A stretch of 64,000 nucleotides of DNA, from contig CAYTMQ010000007.1 in NCBI GenBank assembly GCA_964438995.1, positions 1 through 64,000 of the forward strand, in the 5' to 3' direction. Shown here piece by piece: positions 53,568 to 62,111 of the stretch. Both the position numbers and the translations under genes were made by a program. Source of the stretch: JABMMZ01 sp964438995 (lineage in GTDB: Bacteria > Bacteroidota > Bacteroidia > NS11-12g > UBA955). Under the pieces are notes generated by a model. The model saw only the letters and a list, made by a program, of their open reading frames with translations. It was not told where the DNA came from and did not search any database. Positions within the stretch are counted from its first letter, which is position 1. Each line of letters opens with the position of its first letter.

Positions 53568-54602
53568 ATGGAATTAAGAGTAGAAATTGTAGAGCATAAA
53601 GGTGAGAGTAGGATAGCTGTTTATTTTAAAAAAGATCCCAAAATTATAGAACGGTTTAAGACATTGCCAGATGCCAGGTGGAGCAAGACACTTAAATGTT
53701 GGCATGTGCCAGATACATTAGAAAATCGCAAGCGTTTTAAAATTACTCAAGCAGAAGATTCAAATATAATTAATGAACAAGTTGAGCGTTTTAAGAAATG
53801 GCTATTATCAAAGCGCTACAGTGAGAATACAATAAAGACATATACTGAAGCTTTGAGCGTATTTTTAAATTATTACAAAAGCAAAGCACTTAAAGACATA
53901 AACAATCAGGATATAATAGATTTTAACAATCATTATATTTTAGCAAGAAAACTATCTTCATCTTATCAAAATCAAATGGTAAATGCCATCAAATTATTTT
54001 TCAGTGTAATAGAAGACAGAAGAATAGATTTGGATTTGGTGCATCGACCGAAGAGAGAGAAGACATTGCCAAATGTATTAAGCAAAGAAGAAGTGCAGCG
54101 CATATTAATGGCATTAAGCAATCGCAAGCACAAGTGTATGTTAAGTTTGATATATGCATGTGGATTGCGTAGGAGTGAGTTGTTAAACTTAAGAATGGAG
54201 CACATTGACAGCAAAAGGATGGTAGTAATAATCAAGCAATCGAAGGGCAAGAAAGACAGAATAGTTCCAATAGGTCAAAAAATATTAGATGTATTAAGAG
54301 ATTATTATCTTCATTACAAGCCCAAGCAATGGTTATTTGAGGGTCAGGTAATAGGAGAAAAGTATGATGAAAGGAGTTTAGCCAATGTCTTGAAGCAAGC
54401 TGTGTCAAGAGCGGGAATAGAGAAACCAGTAAGCTTACATTGGTTGCGACACAGTTATGCGACGCATTTATTAGAATCAGGCACAGATTTGCGGTACATA
54501 CAAGAATTGCTAGGACATTCAAGCAGTAAAACAACAGAAATTTACACACATGTAAGCACCCATCAATTGGGCAAGATAAAGAGTCCGTTTGAAGATTTAT
54601 AG
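53568..54602 (+). CDS. Tyrosine recombinase/integrase
   Basis: The 344-residue protein has an N-terminal module of about 60 residues (RIAVYFKKDPKIIERFK, then ARWSKTLKCWHVPDT) typical of Bacteroidota integrases, a SAM-like core-binding domain (about 70-165) and a catalytic domain. All catalytic residues are visible: Arg201 in YACGLRRSELLNL, a Lys in QSKGKKDR, His291 and Arg294 in LHWLRHSYATHL, His317 in LGHSSSKTTE and nucleophile Tyr326 in IYTHV. It lacks the extra segment of IntI integron integrases. A palindrome begins 43 bases after its stop, and accessory genes follow. It may recombine these palindromes, but this is inference. Confidence 0.92.
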   Translation: MELRVEIVEHKGESRIAVYFKKDPKIIERFKTLPDARWSKTLKCWHVPDTLENRKRFKITQAEDSNIINEQVERFKKWLLSKRYSENTIKTYTEALSVFLNYYKSKALKDINNQDIIDFNNHYILARKLSSSYQNQMVNAIKLFFSVIEDRRIDLDLVHRPKREKTLPNVLSKEEVQRILMALSNRKHKCMLSLIYACGLRRSELLNLRMEHIDSKRMVVIIKQSKGKKDRIVPIGQKILDVLRDYYLHYKPKQWLFEGQVIGEKYDERSLANVLKQAVSRAGIEKPVSLHWLRHSYATHLLESGTDLRYIQELLGHSSSKTTEIYTHVSTHQLGKIKSPFEDL

Positions 54603-54644
54603 CAAAGCAAAAGAATACATAATAAACTAAAAAACATCACCAAT

Positions 54645-54698
54645 CCAACTCATTTTGTAGTAATTTGCGCCAAAATGTGGCTGGTATAAGTGAGTTGG
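54645..54698. repeat. Imperfect palindrome 1 (attC-like), next to the recombinase
   Basis: Outer arms CCAACTCA (54645-54652) and TGAGTTGG (54691-54698), inner arms CATTTTG (54651-54657) and CAAAATG (54671-54677). The right end reads GTTGGCGGTCAT, nearly the same as the right end of palindrome 2 (GTTGGCAGTAAT). Left cores are CCAAC in both. The strict attC consensus (RYYYAAC/GTTRRRY) is not fully met. Confidence 0.65.
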
Positions 54699-54730
54699 CG
54701 GTCATGCTAAAAGACACCCCTCTAACAAAA

Positions 54731-56320
54731 ATGCAAACCAACAGAAAAATTGATATGGTAACAGAAAAAGAAATCCTCAACAAAGCTCAAGACAAGTTTA
54801 TGCAACTTGACAATGTTATTGATGTAAGAATTGGATATAAATTCAAAGACGGTTGGATAACAAATGAACCTGCTATTGTCGTGAAGGTTGGAGAAAAGAA
54901 AACAGAGAATAAACTTCGCTTGGAAGGTGCAATAATTTTACCTAAACTATTTGAAGGGTATCAAGTAGATGTAGTTGAACCAACAATCTTTGATTACATC
55001 GGTGAATTAGAGTTAGCAGAAGTTTCATTAAAACGAAAAGAAGAAAGCGAAATAACTTCAAATTATTTTCCACCTAACAACTTACCATTGACTAAGGTAA
55101 CTACAAGGATAAATTTGGTTGCCCACGTAAGTCCAGAAAGAGGTTGGGAAAACTTAGAAAACCATATTAAAAAAACAGAATTATCCAACACTATTGCTAT
55201 GTATGACTTTGGGGCTAAGCATATACGTGATTCAATTATAACGACAGGAAAGAAGCAATCATTCAAGTCTCTCACATTGGCAATTCAGAAAGGAGAAAGC
55301 GTTGGAGAAGGCACAAAAGAAGATGATTTAAGAGATGCAGAAATGATTGAAGAAATAAAAGAAGCCTTAAGAAATAAATTTAAAAGCACATATGTTAGGA
55401 TTGGTACTAATAATGGATGGGTTCCATATAGCTATCATATTAAAGTATCGGTATCAGACAGTAAAAGATTTTGGCTTTCAAGTGGAAATTGGCAGTCGTC
55501 TAACCAGCCTAATTCTACAATCACAGCAACTATGCCTCATGACAAATTACTCCAAACATACAATAGGGAGTGGAATTTGATTATTGAAAACGACTCCTTG
55601 TCTAAATTGTTTGAGAAATACATACTACACGATTATGAAAATAATTTAGAGAGGCGCGAATTGAAATATATGGAATTAGTTCAAGATGTATTTTTCACAA
55701 TTCCAATTGAAGTATTTGAAGAACCCTTACGAGAGGATTTACAAGTCAAACCATTTCAAGACTTAGAAATAGATAGGGAAGTTACTCTAACCCCACTATT
55801 AAGTCCGGATAATTATTTTGAAGAAGTAAAACAATTGGTACAAAGTGCTGAAAAGGAGTTGTACATACAAAATCAAACATTTAATGCTCCAAATTCAGAA
55901 CAATCACGTTTACATGAGTTATTAAGCATTGTTTTGGATAAGCAAAAAAGTGGGGTTGATGTCAAAATAATATTTAGAAGAGATGTTGGGCAGGTTAGAG
56001 AGAATTTGGAAAATCTGGTCAAGTTCGGATTTGATGCTAAGAATATAAAAGTGCAGGACAAATGCCATACAAAGGGGATTATTGTTGATAGTAAAAAAGT
56101 TCTTGTCGGTAGCCACAACTGGTCCAATGCGGGAGTTTCACTAAACAGAGACGCAAGTATTTTATTTGAAGATGATGAGATTTCCCAATATTATAGGGAA
56201 ATATTTTTACATGATTGGAAAAATCTTGCAAGACAAAACATCCGAACTAGAAGTATATCAGACGATAAGCCAACTCAATTCATGAAAGTTAGTTTACGTC
56301 AATTACAAGAATGGATATAA
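54731..56320 (+). CDS. Phospholipase D-like protein with two HKD motifs
   Basis: Start taken at ATG 54731; the frame extends upstream through the palindrome, and ATGs at 54704 and 54755 are also possible. Of about 529 residues, the first 80 (NVIDVRIGYKFKDG, TNEPAIVVKVG, LPKLFEGYQVDVVEP) resemble the N-terminal domain often joined to trypsin-like or Nal1 proteins. Two H-x-K-x4-D motifs follow: His236/Lys238/Asp243 (YHIKVSVSD) with SSGNWQSSN, and His446/Lys448/Asp453 (CHTKGIIVD) with GSHNWSNAG. A complete pair makes an active phosphodiesterase or nuclease likely. First gene of the trio ending with the peroxidase-radical enzyme. Confidence 0.85.
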   Translation: MQTNRKIDMVTEKEILNKAQDKFMQLDNVIDVRIGYKFKDGWITNEPAIVVKVGEKKTENKLRLEGAIILPKLFEGYQVDVVEPTIFDYIGELELAEVSLKRKEESEITSNYFPPNNLPLTKVTTRINLVAHVSPERGWENLENHIKKTELSNTIAMYDFGAKHIRDSIITTGKKQSFKSLTLAIQKGESVGEGTKEDDLRDAEMIEEIKEALRNKFKSTYVRIGTNNGWVPYSYHIKVSVSDSKRFWLSSGNWQSSNQPNSTITATMPHDKLLQTYNREWNLIIENDSLSKLFEKYILHDYENNLERRELKYMELVQDVFFTIPIEVFEEPLREDLQVKPFQDLEIDREVTLTPLLSPDNYFEEVKQLVQSAEKELYIQNQTFNAPNSEQSRLHELLSIVLDKQKSGVDVKIIFRRDVGQVRENLENLVKFGFDAKNIKVQDKCHTKGIIVDSKKVLVGSHNWSNAGVSLNRDASILFEDDEISQYYREIFLHDWKNLARQNIRTRSISDDKPTQFMKVSLRQLQEWI

Positions 56321-56363
56321 ATAAGAACATGAAAGAATATTGTCTAAATAAAATAAAATAATT

Positions 56364-57431
56364 ATGCCATTAAGAAATTACGGAGTGTTAAAAGGGCAAG
56401 CGACAGAAGTACGTCTAGCTACTTACCAAAATGCACATTATCAAGTGCGTTTAATTGCAAATGATTTAAGCTATCGTATTGCAATAAATGTAAAATCTGC
56501 GCTAGAGCCTTCAGAGTTGGAATATATTGTATTAGAAAATTTTGCCCATCCAGTTATTGACAAGATTAAGGATTTGCCATTCGGATTTACTGCATTAGCA
56601 CCAGATTCTTCGAGTGGTGCATTAGACTTTATTCGTGGCAATCTCTTTGATCGCAATAAAATGCGTCCCATACCTCCTGATATACCTGGCCCTGACAATG
56701 ATTTGAATGATAAAGTCCATTCACTAATGCAGCGTGCCATGGCTGATGAGCTAGCTGTAATTTATGCATTCGGAGAAACTTGGGGACCCGAACATAATAA
56801 ACGGGATAGATATTTTGCATTTTTACCAGGAAATGGCATACATGATATCCACATGAACCAAAGTAACGTTGGTAGATTTACTGGGGACGATGGTGTTTGG
56901 CAAGACGGAGGTTTAATGATACATTTTCCGCGACATAATTATTGGGTAGCCATATTTCTAAAGTTCCAATCTCAAGGCTGGCATACAGATGATAAAACTG
57001 GACATAAAATAGACGAGTATGAGAAGATATTGGCAGGCGCAGTATCTCCAGGTAATATTCCAGCATTCTATAGAGTTGAGGGTTCTATATACAATCCAAC
57101 TCCAGAAGAGCCTCAAGGTATGGTTCGTATTATTGGCGCATTAGTAAACTCAACACATTCTCCAGAAAGAGAAATCGTAACATTATTAAATACCTCACCT
57201 AGTCCATTGGATATTAGTAATTGGGCTATCCTAGACTCACAAAAACAAAAACAAACATTAAAAGGCATTTTAGAGCCTGGTGATTTTTATCAAATTCAAA
57301 TACAAAAACCACTATCGCTTTCAAATCAAGGAGGTTTAATAACATTAATAGATGAAAATGGCATGAAGGTGGATGGTGTAGCATACACCAAAGAACAAGC
57401 GTCGCATCCAGGTTGGACTATTGTTTTTTAA
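56364..57431 (+). CDS. DUF2278 (YukJ-like) protein with C-terminal lamin-tail domain
   Basis: The 355-residue protein starts PLRNYGVLKGQATEVRL, the YukJ/DUF2278 hallmark. Later marks are the HDIHMNQSN segment, GDDGVWQDGGLMIHFP and WVAIFLKFQSQGWHTDD, which keep several His/Asp residues that could bind metal. Residues about 250-355 (RIIGALVNSTHSPEREIVTLL, given here in part as RIIGALVNS; then ISNWAILDS and PGDFYQI) form a lamin-tail (LTD) beta-sandwich, common on secreted nucleases and phosphatases. No signal peptide is present. It lies 43 bases after the PLD gene and 24 before the fusion gene. Function unknown. Confidence 0.82.
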   Translation: MPLRNYGVLKGQATEVRLATYQNAHYQVRLIANDLSYRIAINVKSALEPSELEYIVLENFAHPVIDKIKDLPFGFTALAPDSSSGALDFIRGNLFDRNKMRPIPPDIPGPDNDLNDKVHSLMQRAMADELAVIYAFGETWGPEHNKRDRYFAFLPGNGIHDIHMNQSNVGRFTGDDGVWQDGGLMIHFPRHNYWVAIFLKFQSQGWHTDDKTGHKIDEYEKILAGAVSPGNIPAFYRVEGSIYNPTPEEPQGMVRIIGALVNSTHSPEREIVTLLNTSPSPLDISNWAILDSQKQKQTLKGILEPGDFYQIQIQKPLSLSNQGGLITLIDENGMKVDGVAYTKEQASHPGWTIVF

Positions 57432-57455
57432 ATGTAATTAAAAAATCTAACTGAA

Positions 57456-60400
57456 ATGAATAAATCAAACAAACTATCGATAACAAATTATTTTACTACT
57501 ACAAGTAGTAAATCTAATTTTGAGTCAAAGGGAACAAACTCATTCAACGGTACAGAGATAGAGCTAAAAAAACGCGGGAACGAAACTTTAAGTTGGATGC
57601 AACCAGGGCTAATTTATCCAGCACCTTGGCAAACTGCATTATCGTTATTTGATATACCAGACACACTGACCCTTAATGATTTTTCTGTTATAATATCCAA
57701 TGCTCGTGATTTCATACACATGCATCAAGGCAGTAAACATGCTAGTGTATGTGTAGCGTTTTCTTTAGAGTTGTGGACAAAATTTTGTAAAGCAGAAAAT
57801 TATCCTTTACCCGAAGGAATAAAATTTTCAGAAGTTGGGGAATCTCCATTTATACCTAAAGTATTACAAAAGGCACAAGGGGTACTTCAAGATAGTACAG
57901 CTAACGTGTGGTTTATTGTAAAGGCAGACGAAAAGGAAGTGGTAGAGGAAGTCGTGAAATATTTGTACACAGAACTAAAACGCTTAAGAATTAATACTGA
58001 ATTGGCATACCGTGTAGATATGCATAGTCGCAATAATAGCACGATGCCAAGTGGTAAAGAAAAAGAAGGACGAGTACTCGGTGGTCGTTTTAAAGAAAAC
58101 TTACGAAATCCAGCTTCCCCGATCGAGATTCTCGAACATGTATTGGTAGGAACTGAATCACCACTCTCTTCTGGTGGTACATTTTTGTTTACACAACGCT
58201 TTCAACTAAATTGGACAGAACTTCACTCTAAGTCAAATACAGAAATTGAAGCTACTATTGGTAGACGTCAATTTACAGATGAATTTGTGCCATCTTTTGA
58301 TACCAATTCTCATGCTCGAAGAGCGCATACCTATGATCAAACAGGTAATACTATTAAATTGCTGCGCATAGGTCTCCCATTTGGTTCAAGCTCCAAAATA
58401 GATAATAGTACACCATTAATAGAAAATGCGGGTTCGAGTTCTTTAAAAGATGAAACTGGAATTTATTTTATTGGTATGTCTAAGTCTGTTTCAAGAATTG
58501 AAAGCATCCTACGTTCTCAATTTGGTAATGACATAGACCCTTTTGCTAAGGATAGATTGCTTTCAGGAACTATAGCACGCTCAGATTTAGGTGGATTTTT
58601 CTATGCACCAAGTATTCAGGAGTTAAAACCCAAAGCAATATTGAACGATTTAGAAACTCGAAGTAAAAAAGAGTTTACAGATTGGACACGCTTTCCAGGG
58701 ATAGATTGGTCTCGTTTCAATAGGCACTACAAAAAAAGGTCGTTAAATAAGTGGATGTTTTATAATCATCAAGATTACCTTTATCATATTGGTACATCAA
58801 CACAACATGGAAATGGAACTCCTATCCCACCTTCTCTACGTGTACAATACTTGTTGGAACGATTATTTTCTAAGTGGGATGACACTTGGTATCGTTCACA
58901 AAAGCCAACTGAATTGGATCCGTTGAAACCACAACTCATTAAATTTTTCTCCGATACTACTCGTGTAACAGAACTTAATGCACTATTTCCAAATTTGGCT
59001 AGCGAAGCTGATATTAATAAAAGAGCCGAAAAAGCAGCCGACAACATTATGCTTCAGCCCGTAGCTATTCGTGCTGGCTGGGCAAATAGAATACTTTGCA
59101 ACTTAGCTGCCAGATTGGATATTGGAAAGCGTGGGGATGGTGGTATGGACACCTGCGATATTCATCCCTTGGATTTGTTGGCAGGTTCTATGCCTGCTCA
59201 ATCATTAGCAGAGGGAAAATACTTTATCAATTATGTACAAGATGATGAAGATGAAAAATATAAATGGTTCAGTGAAGGCTTAGGTTCTAATTCTGGCGTA
59301 GGACATGTTGTACCAGGCTATGAAAAATTGTTAGAAATCGGAATATCTGGTTTAGATTCATATATCAATGATTCCGAAAAACAACTTAAAGCTGTCGATT
59401 CAGAAAGGGCAACTTCCGCTCAATCTTTCTATGAAGGAGCAAGATTGGCACTAAAAGGTTTGTCCGAGTATTTAGAAGGACTTGCAAAAACAGTAGCCAC
59501 AAAAAAGAGGGGGTTATCTCCTAATCAAACTATAGAAATTAATAACTTGAATGAGTTAGAAGAGCGTTTACGATATTTAGCAAGCGGTAAAAAACCAAGA
59601 ACGCTTCTTGATGCACTCCAACTTATATATTCCTGCCACGCCACATTACATCTATGTGGTGAGCCAGTTGCAGTAGGTCGTCTAGATAAACTTTTACGTC
59701 CATTCCAACAAAAAGACAACCTCTCTGAGGATGAACTACAAGAAGCGATTGACTGTTTTTGGATTAAGCTGGCAGAAAAAGTATTACTAAACCGAATTTT
59801 TATAGATGATAGGCAAGAACTTGGAAATATGGCTATGGGTAATAGAGCAGGTGCCTATCCCAAAGGTCAGAGTGTGAACCAATGGATACAACAATTAACA
59901 GTTGGTGGTCGCAATTCGGATGATACTTGGGAGTATTCTGACATTACGGTAGCTTGTCTTAGAGCATCTTCTCGTCTTCCATTTAATGCACCTGTATTGT
60001 CTTTACGCGTTTCCAAAGATATGCCCAAGGAATGGCGACACAGACTACTCCTTGAAGCGGCTTATGGACAGCTTAGTGGAGGGGCAAGTCCAATATTAAT
60101 GAATGATGACAAGATTATTCCACTTCTTGCTCGTTCTGGTGATGGAATTGAACCAAGCACACAGACAGGCAAAGCTCTATGGAATAGCAAAGTAAACCCT
60201 ATAGATGCACATAATTATGCTGCAGATGGTTGTTATGAGCCGCAGTTTGTAGGGGCTAACTGGTTTCATCTAGGTGGTACAATACTTCTGCAACCACTTG
60301 AGTACGCTCTTAATCAAGGACGACAGATTCAGTCTGCGGGTGCCGTGGATTTGTTTGGTAAAAATATGTCTTTCCGTTCTCCATCTGCCAATGCTATTAC

Positions 60401-61484
60401 TAGCTATGAACAATTAGAGGAGCTTTTTTTTAAACATCTTGAGTGGGCATATGCAAAACAAATGGAGGATACGCTTCGGGACTTTGGAAGATTGGAGAAA
60501 ATTTATTCGTCCCCACTTTTGAATATGTTTATCAACGACTGTCTAACTAAAGGACAAGATTTATATGCTGGTGGCGCACGATACAATGTGTTTGGACCTT
60601 GCTTTACTTCATTAGCCAACACCATTAATTCATTATGGGCAATTAAAACAATGTGCTTTGATGAAGAAACATCTGTAACAAGTCTTCCAGAACTCGTGCA
60701 GGCATTATTGAGCAATTGGGGTGAATCAATAATAGATCCTTTAGTACATCCAACTTTATTAGAGGAAAATCATCCGCTAATTGCCGATGCAGCCAAACGA
60801 TTCAAACATTTACGCTCTATTGCCTTACAATTACCACGTTGGGGAAGAGGAAATAAAGAAATAGATGCTTTTGGAAATAAGATATGCGCGGCTGTAGCTA
60901 CTATGGCAGTCAATGTAATGACTAAACCAAGACCAGAATTACTAAAACACTATGAACGCTTAGCTGTTCGTTTTGGAACTAAACAGCACCCTTTTGGTGG
61001 TTTTTCTATGCAACCAGGTGTAGGTACATTTGCTAGTTATGTTGAACAAGGACTTGGTTGCGCAGCCTCTGCTGATGGACGTCTTTCACGACAGCCACTT
61101 GGTACAGATATGTCTCCTTCTCCTTCTCCATTAGACCAACCCGCTACACCACAGTCTCAACAACTTTCTGATGCAGTGGAGATTCTCAAGAATGTGGCAT
61201 CCAATGATTCTTTTGGATATGCAAATGGTGCACCTATTGACCTTAATGTTGCAGAAGGTATAGAGACAAAAAGACTGGTAGAAATACTTGATGCGTTTGT
61301 AAATGGCGCAGGTTCTAATGTGCTTACCGTTACTGTTGCTGATCAAGAAACATTCCTAGCGGCTAGTAAGTCTCCTGAATCTTATGATTTATTACGTGTT
61401 CGTATGGGCGGATGGACAGAAATGTTTGTGGCAATGCACGCTATTCATCAAAAAGTCCACCCCAGACGTCCATATAGCTTTTAG
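57456..61484 (+). CDS. Fusion of a DyP-type heme peroxidase and a glycyl radical enzyme
   Basis: The 1342-residue protein has two complete domains. Residues about 25-390 match class B DyP peroxidases (YfeX type): GGRFKENLRNP, GGTFLFTQRF, NSHARRAH with heme-ligand His286, LLRIGLPFG with Arg304 and GGFFYAPS. The catalytic Asp is Glu214, at the same 72-residue distance from the His as in YfeX. Residues about 440-1342 form a glycyl radical enzyme: GVGHVVPGYEK, thiyl Cys926 in ADGCYEPQF with the base Glu928, ASADGRLSRQPLG, and the radical Gly1319 in VRMGGWTEMF. The single Cys plus Glu favours the dehydratase/lyase type over pyruvate formate-lyase. No signal peptide; no radical-SAM activase lies in the window. 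Substrate unknown. Confidence 0.88.
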   Translation: MNKSNKLSITNYFTTTSSKSNFESKGTNSFNGTEIELKKRGNETLSWMQPGLIYPAPWQTALSLFDIPDTLTLNDFSVIISNARDFIHMHQGSKHASVCVAFSLELWTKFCKAENYPLPEGIKFSEVGESPFIPKVLQKAQGVLQDSTANVWFIVKADEKEVVEEVVKYLYTELKRLRINTELAYRVDMHSRNNSTMPSGKEKEGRVLGGRFKENLRNPASPIEILEHVLVGTESPLSSGGTFLFTQRFQLNWTELHSKSNTEIEATIGRRQFTDEFVPSFDTNSHARRAHTYDQTGNTIKLLRIGLPFGSSSKIDNSTPLIENAGSSSLKDETGIYFIGMSKSVSRIESILRSQFGNDIDPFAKDRLLSGTIARSDLGGFFYAPSIQELKPKAILNDLETRSKKEFTDWTRFPGIDWSRFNRHYKKRSLNKWMFYNHQDYLYHIGTSTQHGNGTPIPPSLRVQYLLERLFSKWDDTWYRSQKPTELDPLKPQLIKFFSDTTRVTELNALFPNLASEADINKRAEKAADNIMLQPVAIRAGWANRILCNLAARLDIGKRGDGGMDTCDIHPLDLLAGSMPAQSLAEGKYFINYVQDDEDEKYKWFSEGLGSNSGVGHVVPGYEKLLEIGISGLDSYINDSEKQLKAVDSERATSAQSFYEGARLALKGLSEYLEGLAKTVATKKRGLSPNQTIEINNLNELEERLRYLASGKKPRTLLDALQLIYSCHATLHLCGEPVAVGRLDKLLRPFQQKDNLSEDELQEAIDCFWIKLAEKVLLNRIFIDDRQELGNMAMGNRAGAYPKGQSVNQWIQQLTVGGRNSDDTWEYSDITVACLRASSRLPFNAPVLSLRVSKDMPKEWRHRLLLEAAYGQLSGGASPILMNDDKIIPLLARSGDGIEPSTQTGKALWNSKVNPIDAHNYAADGCYEPQFVGANWFHLGGTILLQPLEYALNQGRQIQSAGAVDLFGKNMSFRSPSANAITSYEQLEELFFKHLEWAYAKQMEDTLRDFGRLEKIYSSPLLNMFINDCLTKGQDLYAGGARYNVFGPCFTSLANTINSLWAIKTMCFDEETSVTSLPELVQALLSNWGESIIDPLVHPTLLEENHPLIADAAKRFKHLRSIALQLPRWGRGNKEIDAFGNKICAAVATMAVNVMTKPRPELLKHYERLAVRFGTKQHPFGGFSMQPGVGTFASYVEQGLGCAASADGRLSRQPLGTDMSPSPSPLDQPATPQSQQLSDAVEILKNVASNDSFGYANGAPIDLNVAEGIETKRLVEILDAFVNGAGSNVLTVTVADQETFLAASKSPESYDLLRVRMGGWTEMFVAMHAIHQKVHPRRPYSF

Positions 61485-61517
61485 TTGAAAAATAAAAAAA
61501 CAAGAAAAGCACGAACC

Positions 61518-61649
61518 GCCAACATCGTATTGGCAATAGTGGGGTTGACAGTTGTAAATACAACATTTGTAATTCTATTGGGCATTTGTGCAAATGTTGG
61601 GCTGACGTTTTCCAAATGCCCCACCATCGCCAATACGTAAACCGTTGGC
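61518..61649. repeat. Imperfect palindrome 2 (attC-like), after the fusion gene
   Basis: Left arm 61518-61544 starts GCCAACATCGTATTGGC and ends GTGGGG; right arm 61619-61649 starts CCCCACCATCG and ends CCGTTGGC. They pair over about 25 positions with a few bulges. Inner hairpins: GTTGTA/TACAAC (61551-61564) and CAACATTTG/CAAATGTTG (61561-61599). The right end reads GTTGGCAGTAAT, as in palindrome 1. Confidence 0.75.
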
Positions 61650-61682
61650 AGTAATTTTAAAACACAGACATTAAAATAAAAG

Positions 61683-62111
61683 ATGGAGTTTAAAAACATA
61701 CAAGAAGAACATAACTGCGATTGCATAAAAAATTCATTTCAAGACAATGAATCGACTTATGCATTGAAAACTATGAAGAACTTTATCCGCATACAAGACT
61801 TTAATTCTTATTGGGATAAAGGTAAGAGACCTGAAAATTTTAATGATTGTGATGAAGTTTGTTCATTAAAAGGTGTGTCTGTTTCCATTTTCAATGAATC
61901 CACCAAAGAAGATGTTGTTTCCATTTATAGAGAATTATTTCCCTTGGCACCAAAATATAAACCTTATTTAGGTATTGTTAAATTTTACGAATCATCTGGC
62001 GTTGTTAAACATACTCCGAATGATGGCAATACTCATCACTATGATTTTTATAAAAGTGATACATTTGACTTTTCAAAAGTTAATGTTATACAAATTAATG
62101 AATTGCACTAA
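61683..62111 (+). CDS. Unknown protein, first gene after palindrome 2
   Basis: The 142-residue protein starts at an ATG preceded by an A-rich run, 34 bases after the palindrome. It has no signal peptide or membrane segment. Two Cys (CDC) occur near residue 12 and one each near 52 and 56. A GIVKFYESSGVVKHTPNDGN stretch looks like a beta hairpin. No family is recognised. The stop overlaps the next start by one base (TAATG), so the two gene products are likely made together. Confidence 0.6.
   Translation: MEFKNIQEEHNCDCIKNSFQDNESTYALKTMKNFIRIQDFNSYWDKGKRPENFNDCDEVCSLKGVSVSIFNESTKEDVVSIYRELFPLAPKYKPYLGIVKFYESSGVVKHTPNDGNTHHYDFYKSDTFDFSKVNVIQINELH

Noticed and set aside
53521..53610. A 29-codon ORF starting GTG at 53510 and overlapping the recombinase start
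   Set aside because: It is short, has no recognised features and could arise by chance.
53568..54602. Calling the recombinase an IntI integron integrase
   Set aside because: The IntI-specific insertion between the second and third catalytic boxes is absent, and the palindromes do not fully meet the RYYYAAC/GTTRRRY consensus. Only an attC-like description is justified.
57456..61484. Two adjacent genes wrongly joined instead of a fusion
   Set aside because: The frame is continuous across residues 390-450 with no in-frame stop, internal promoter box or strong start before the glycyl radical part, and there are no Ns nearby.
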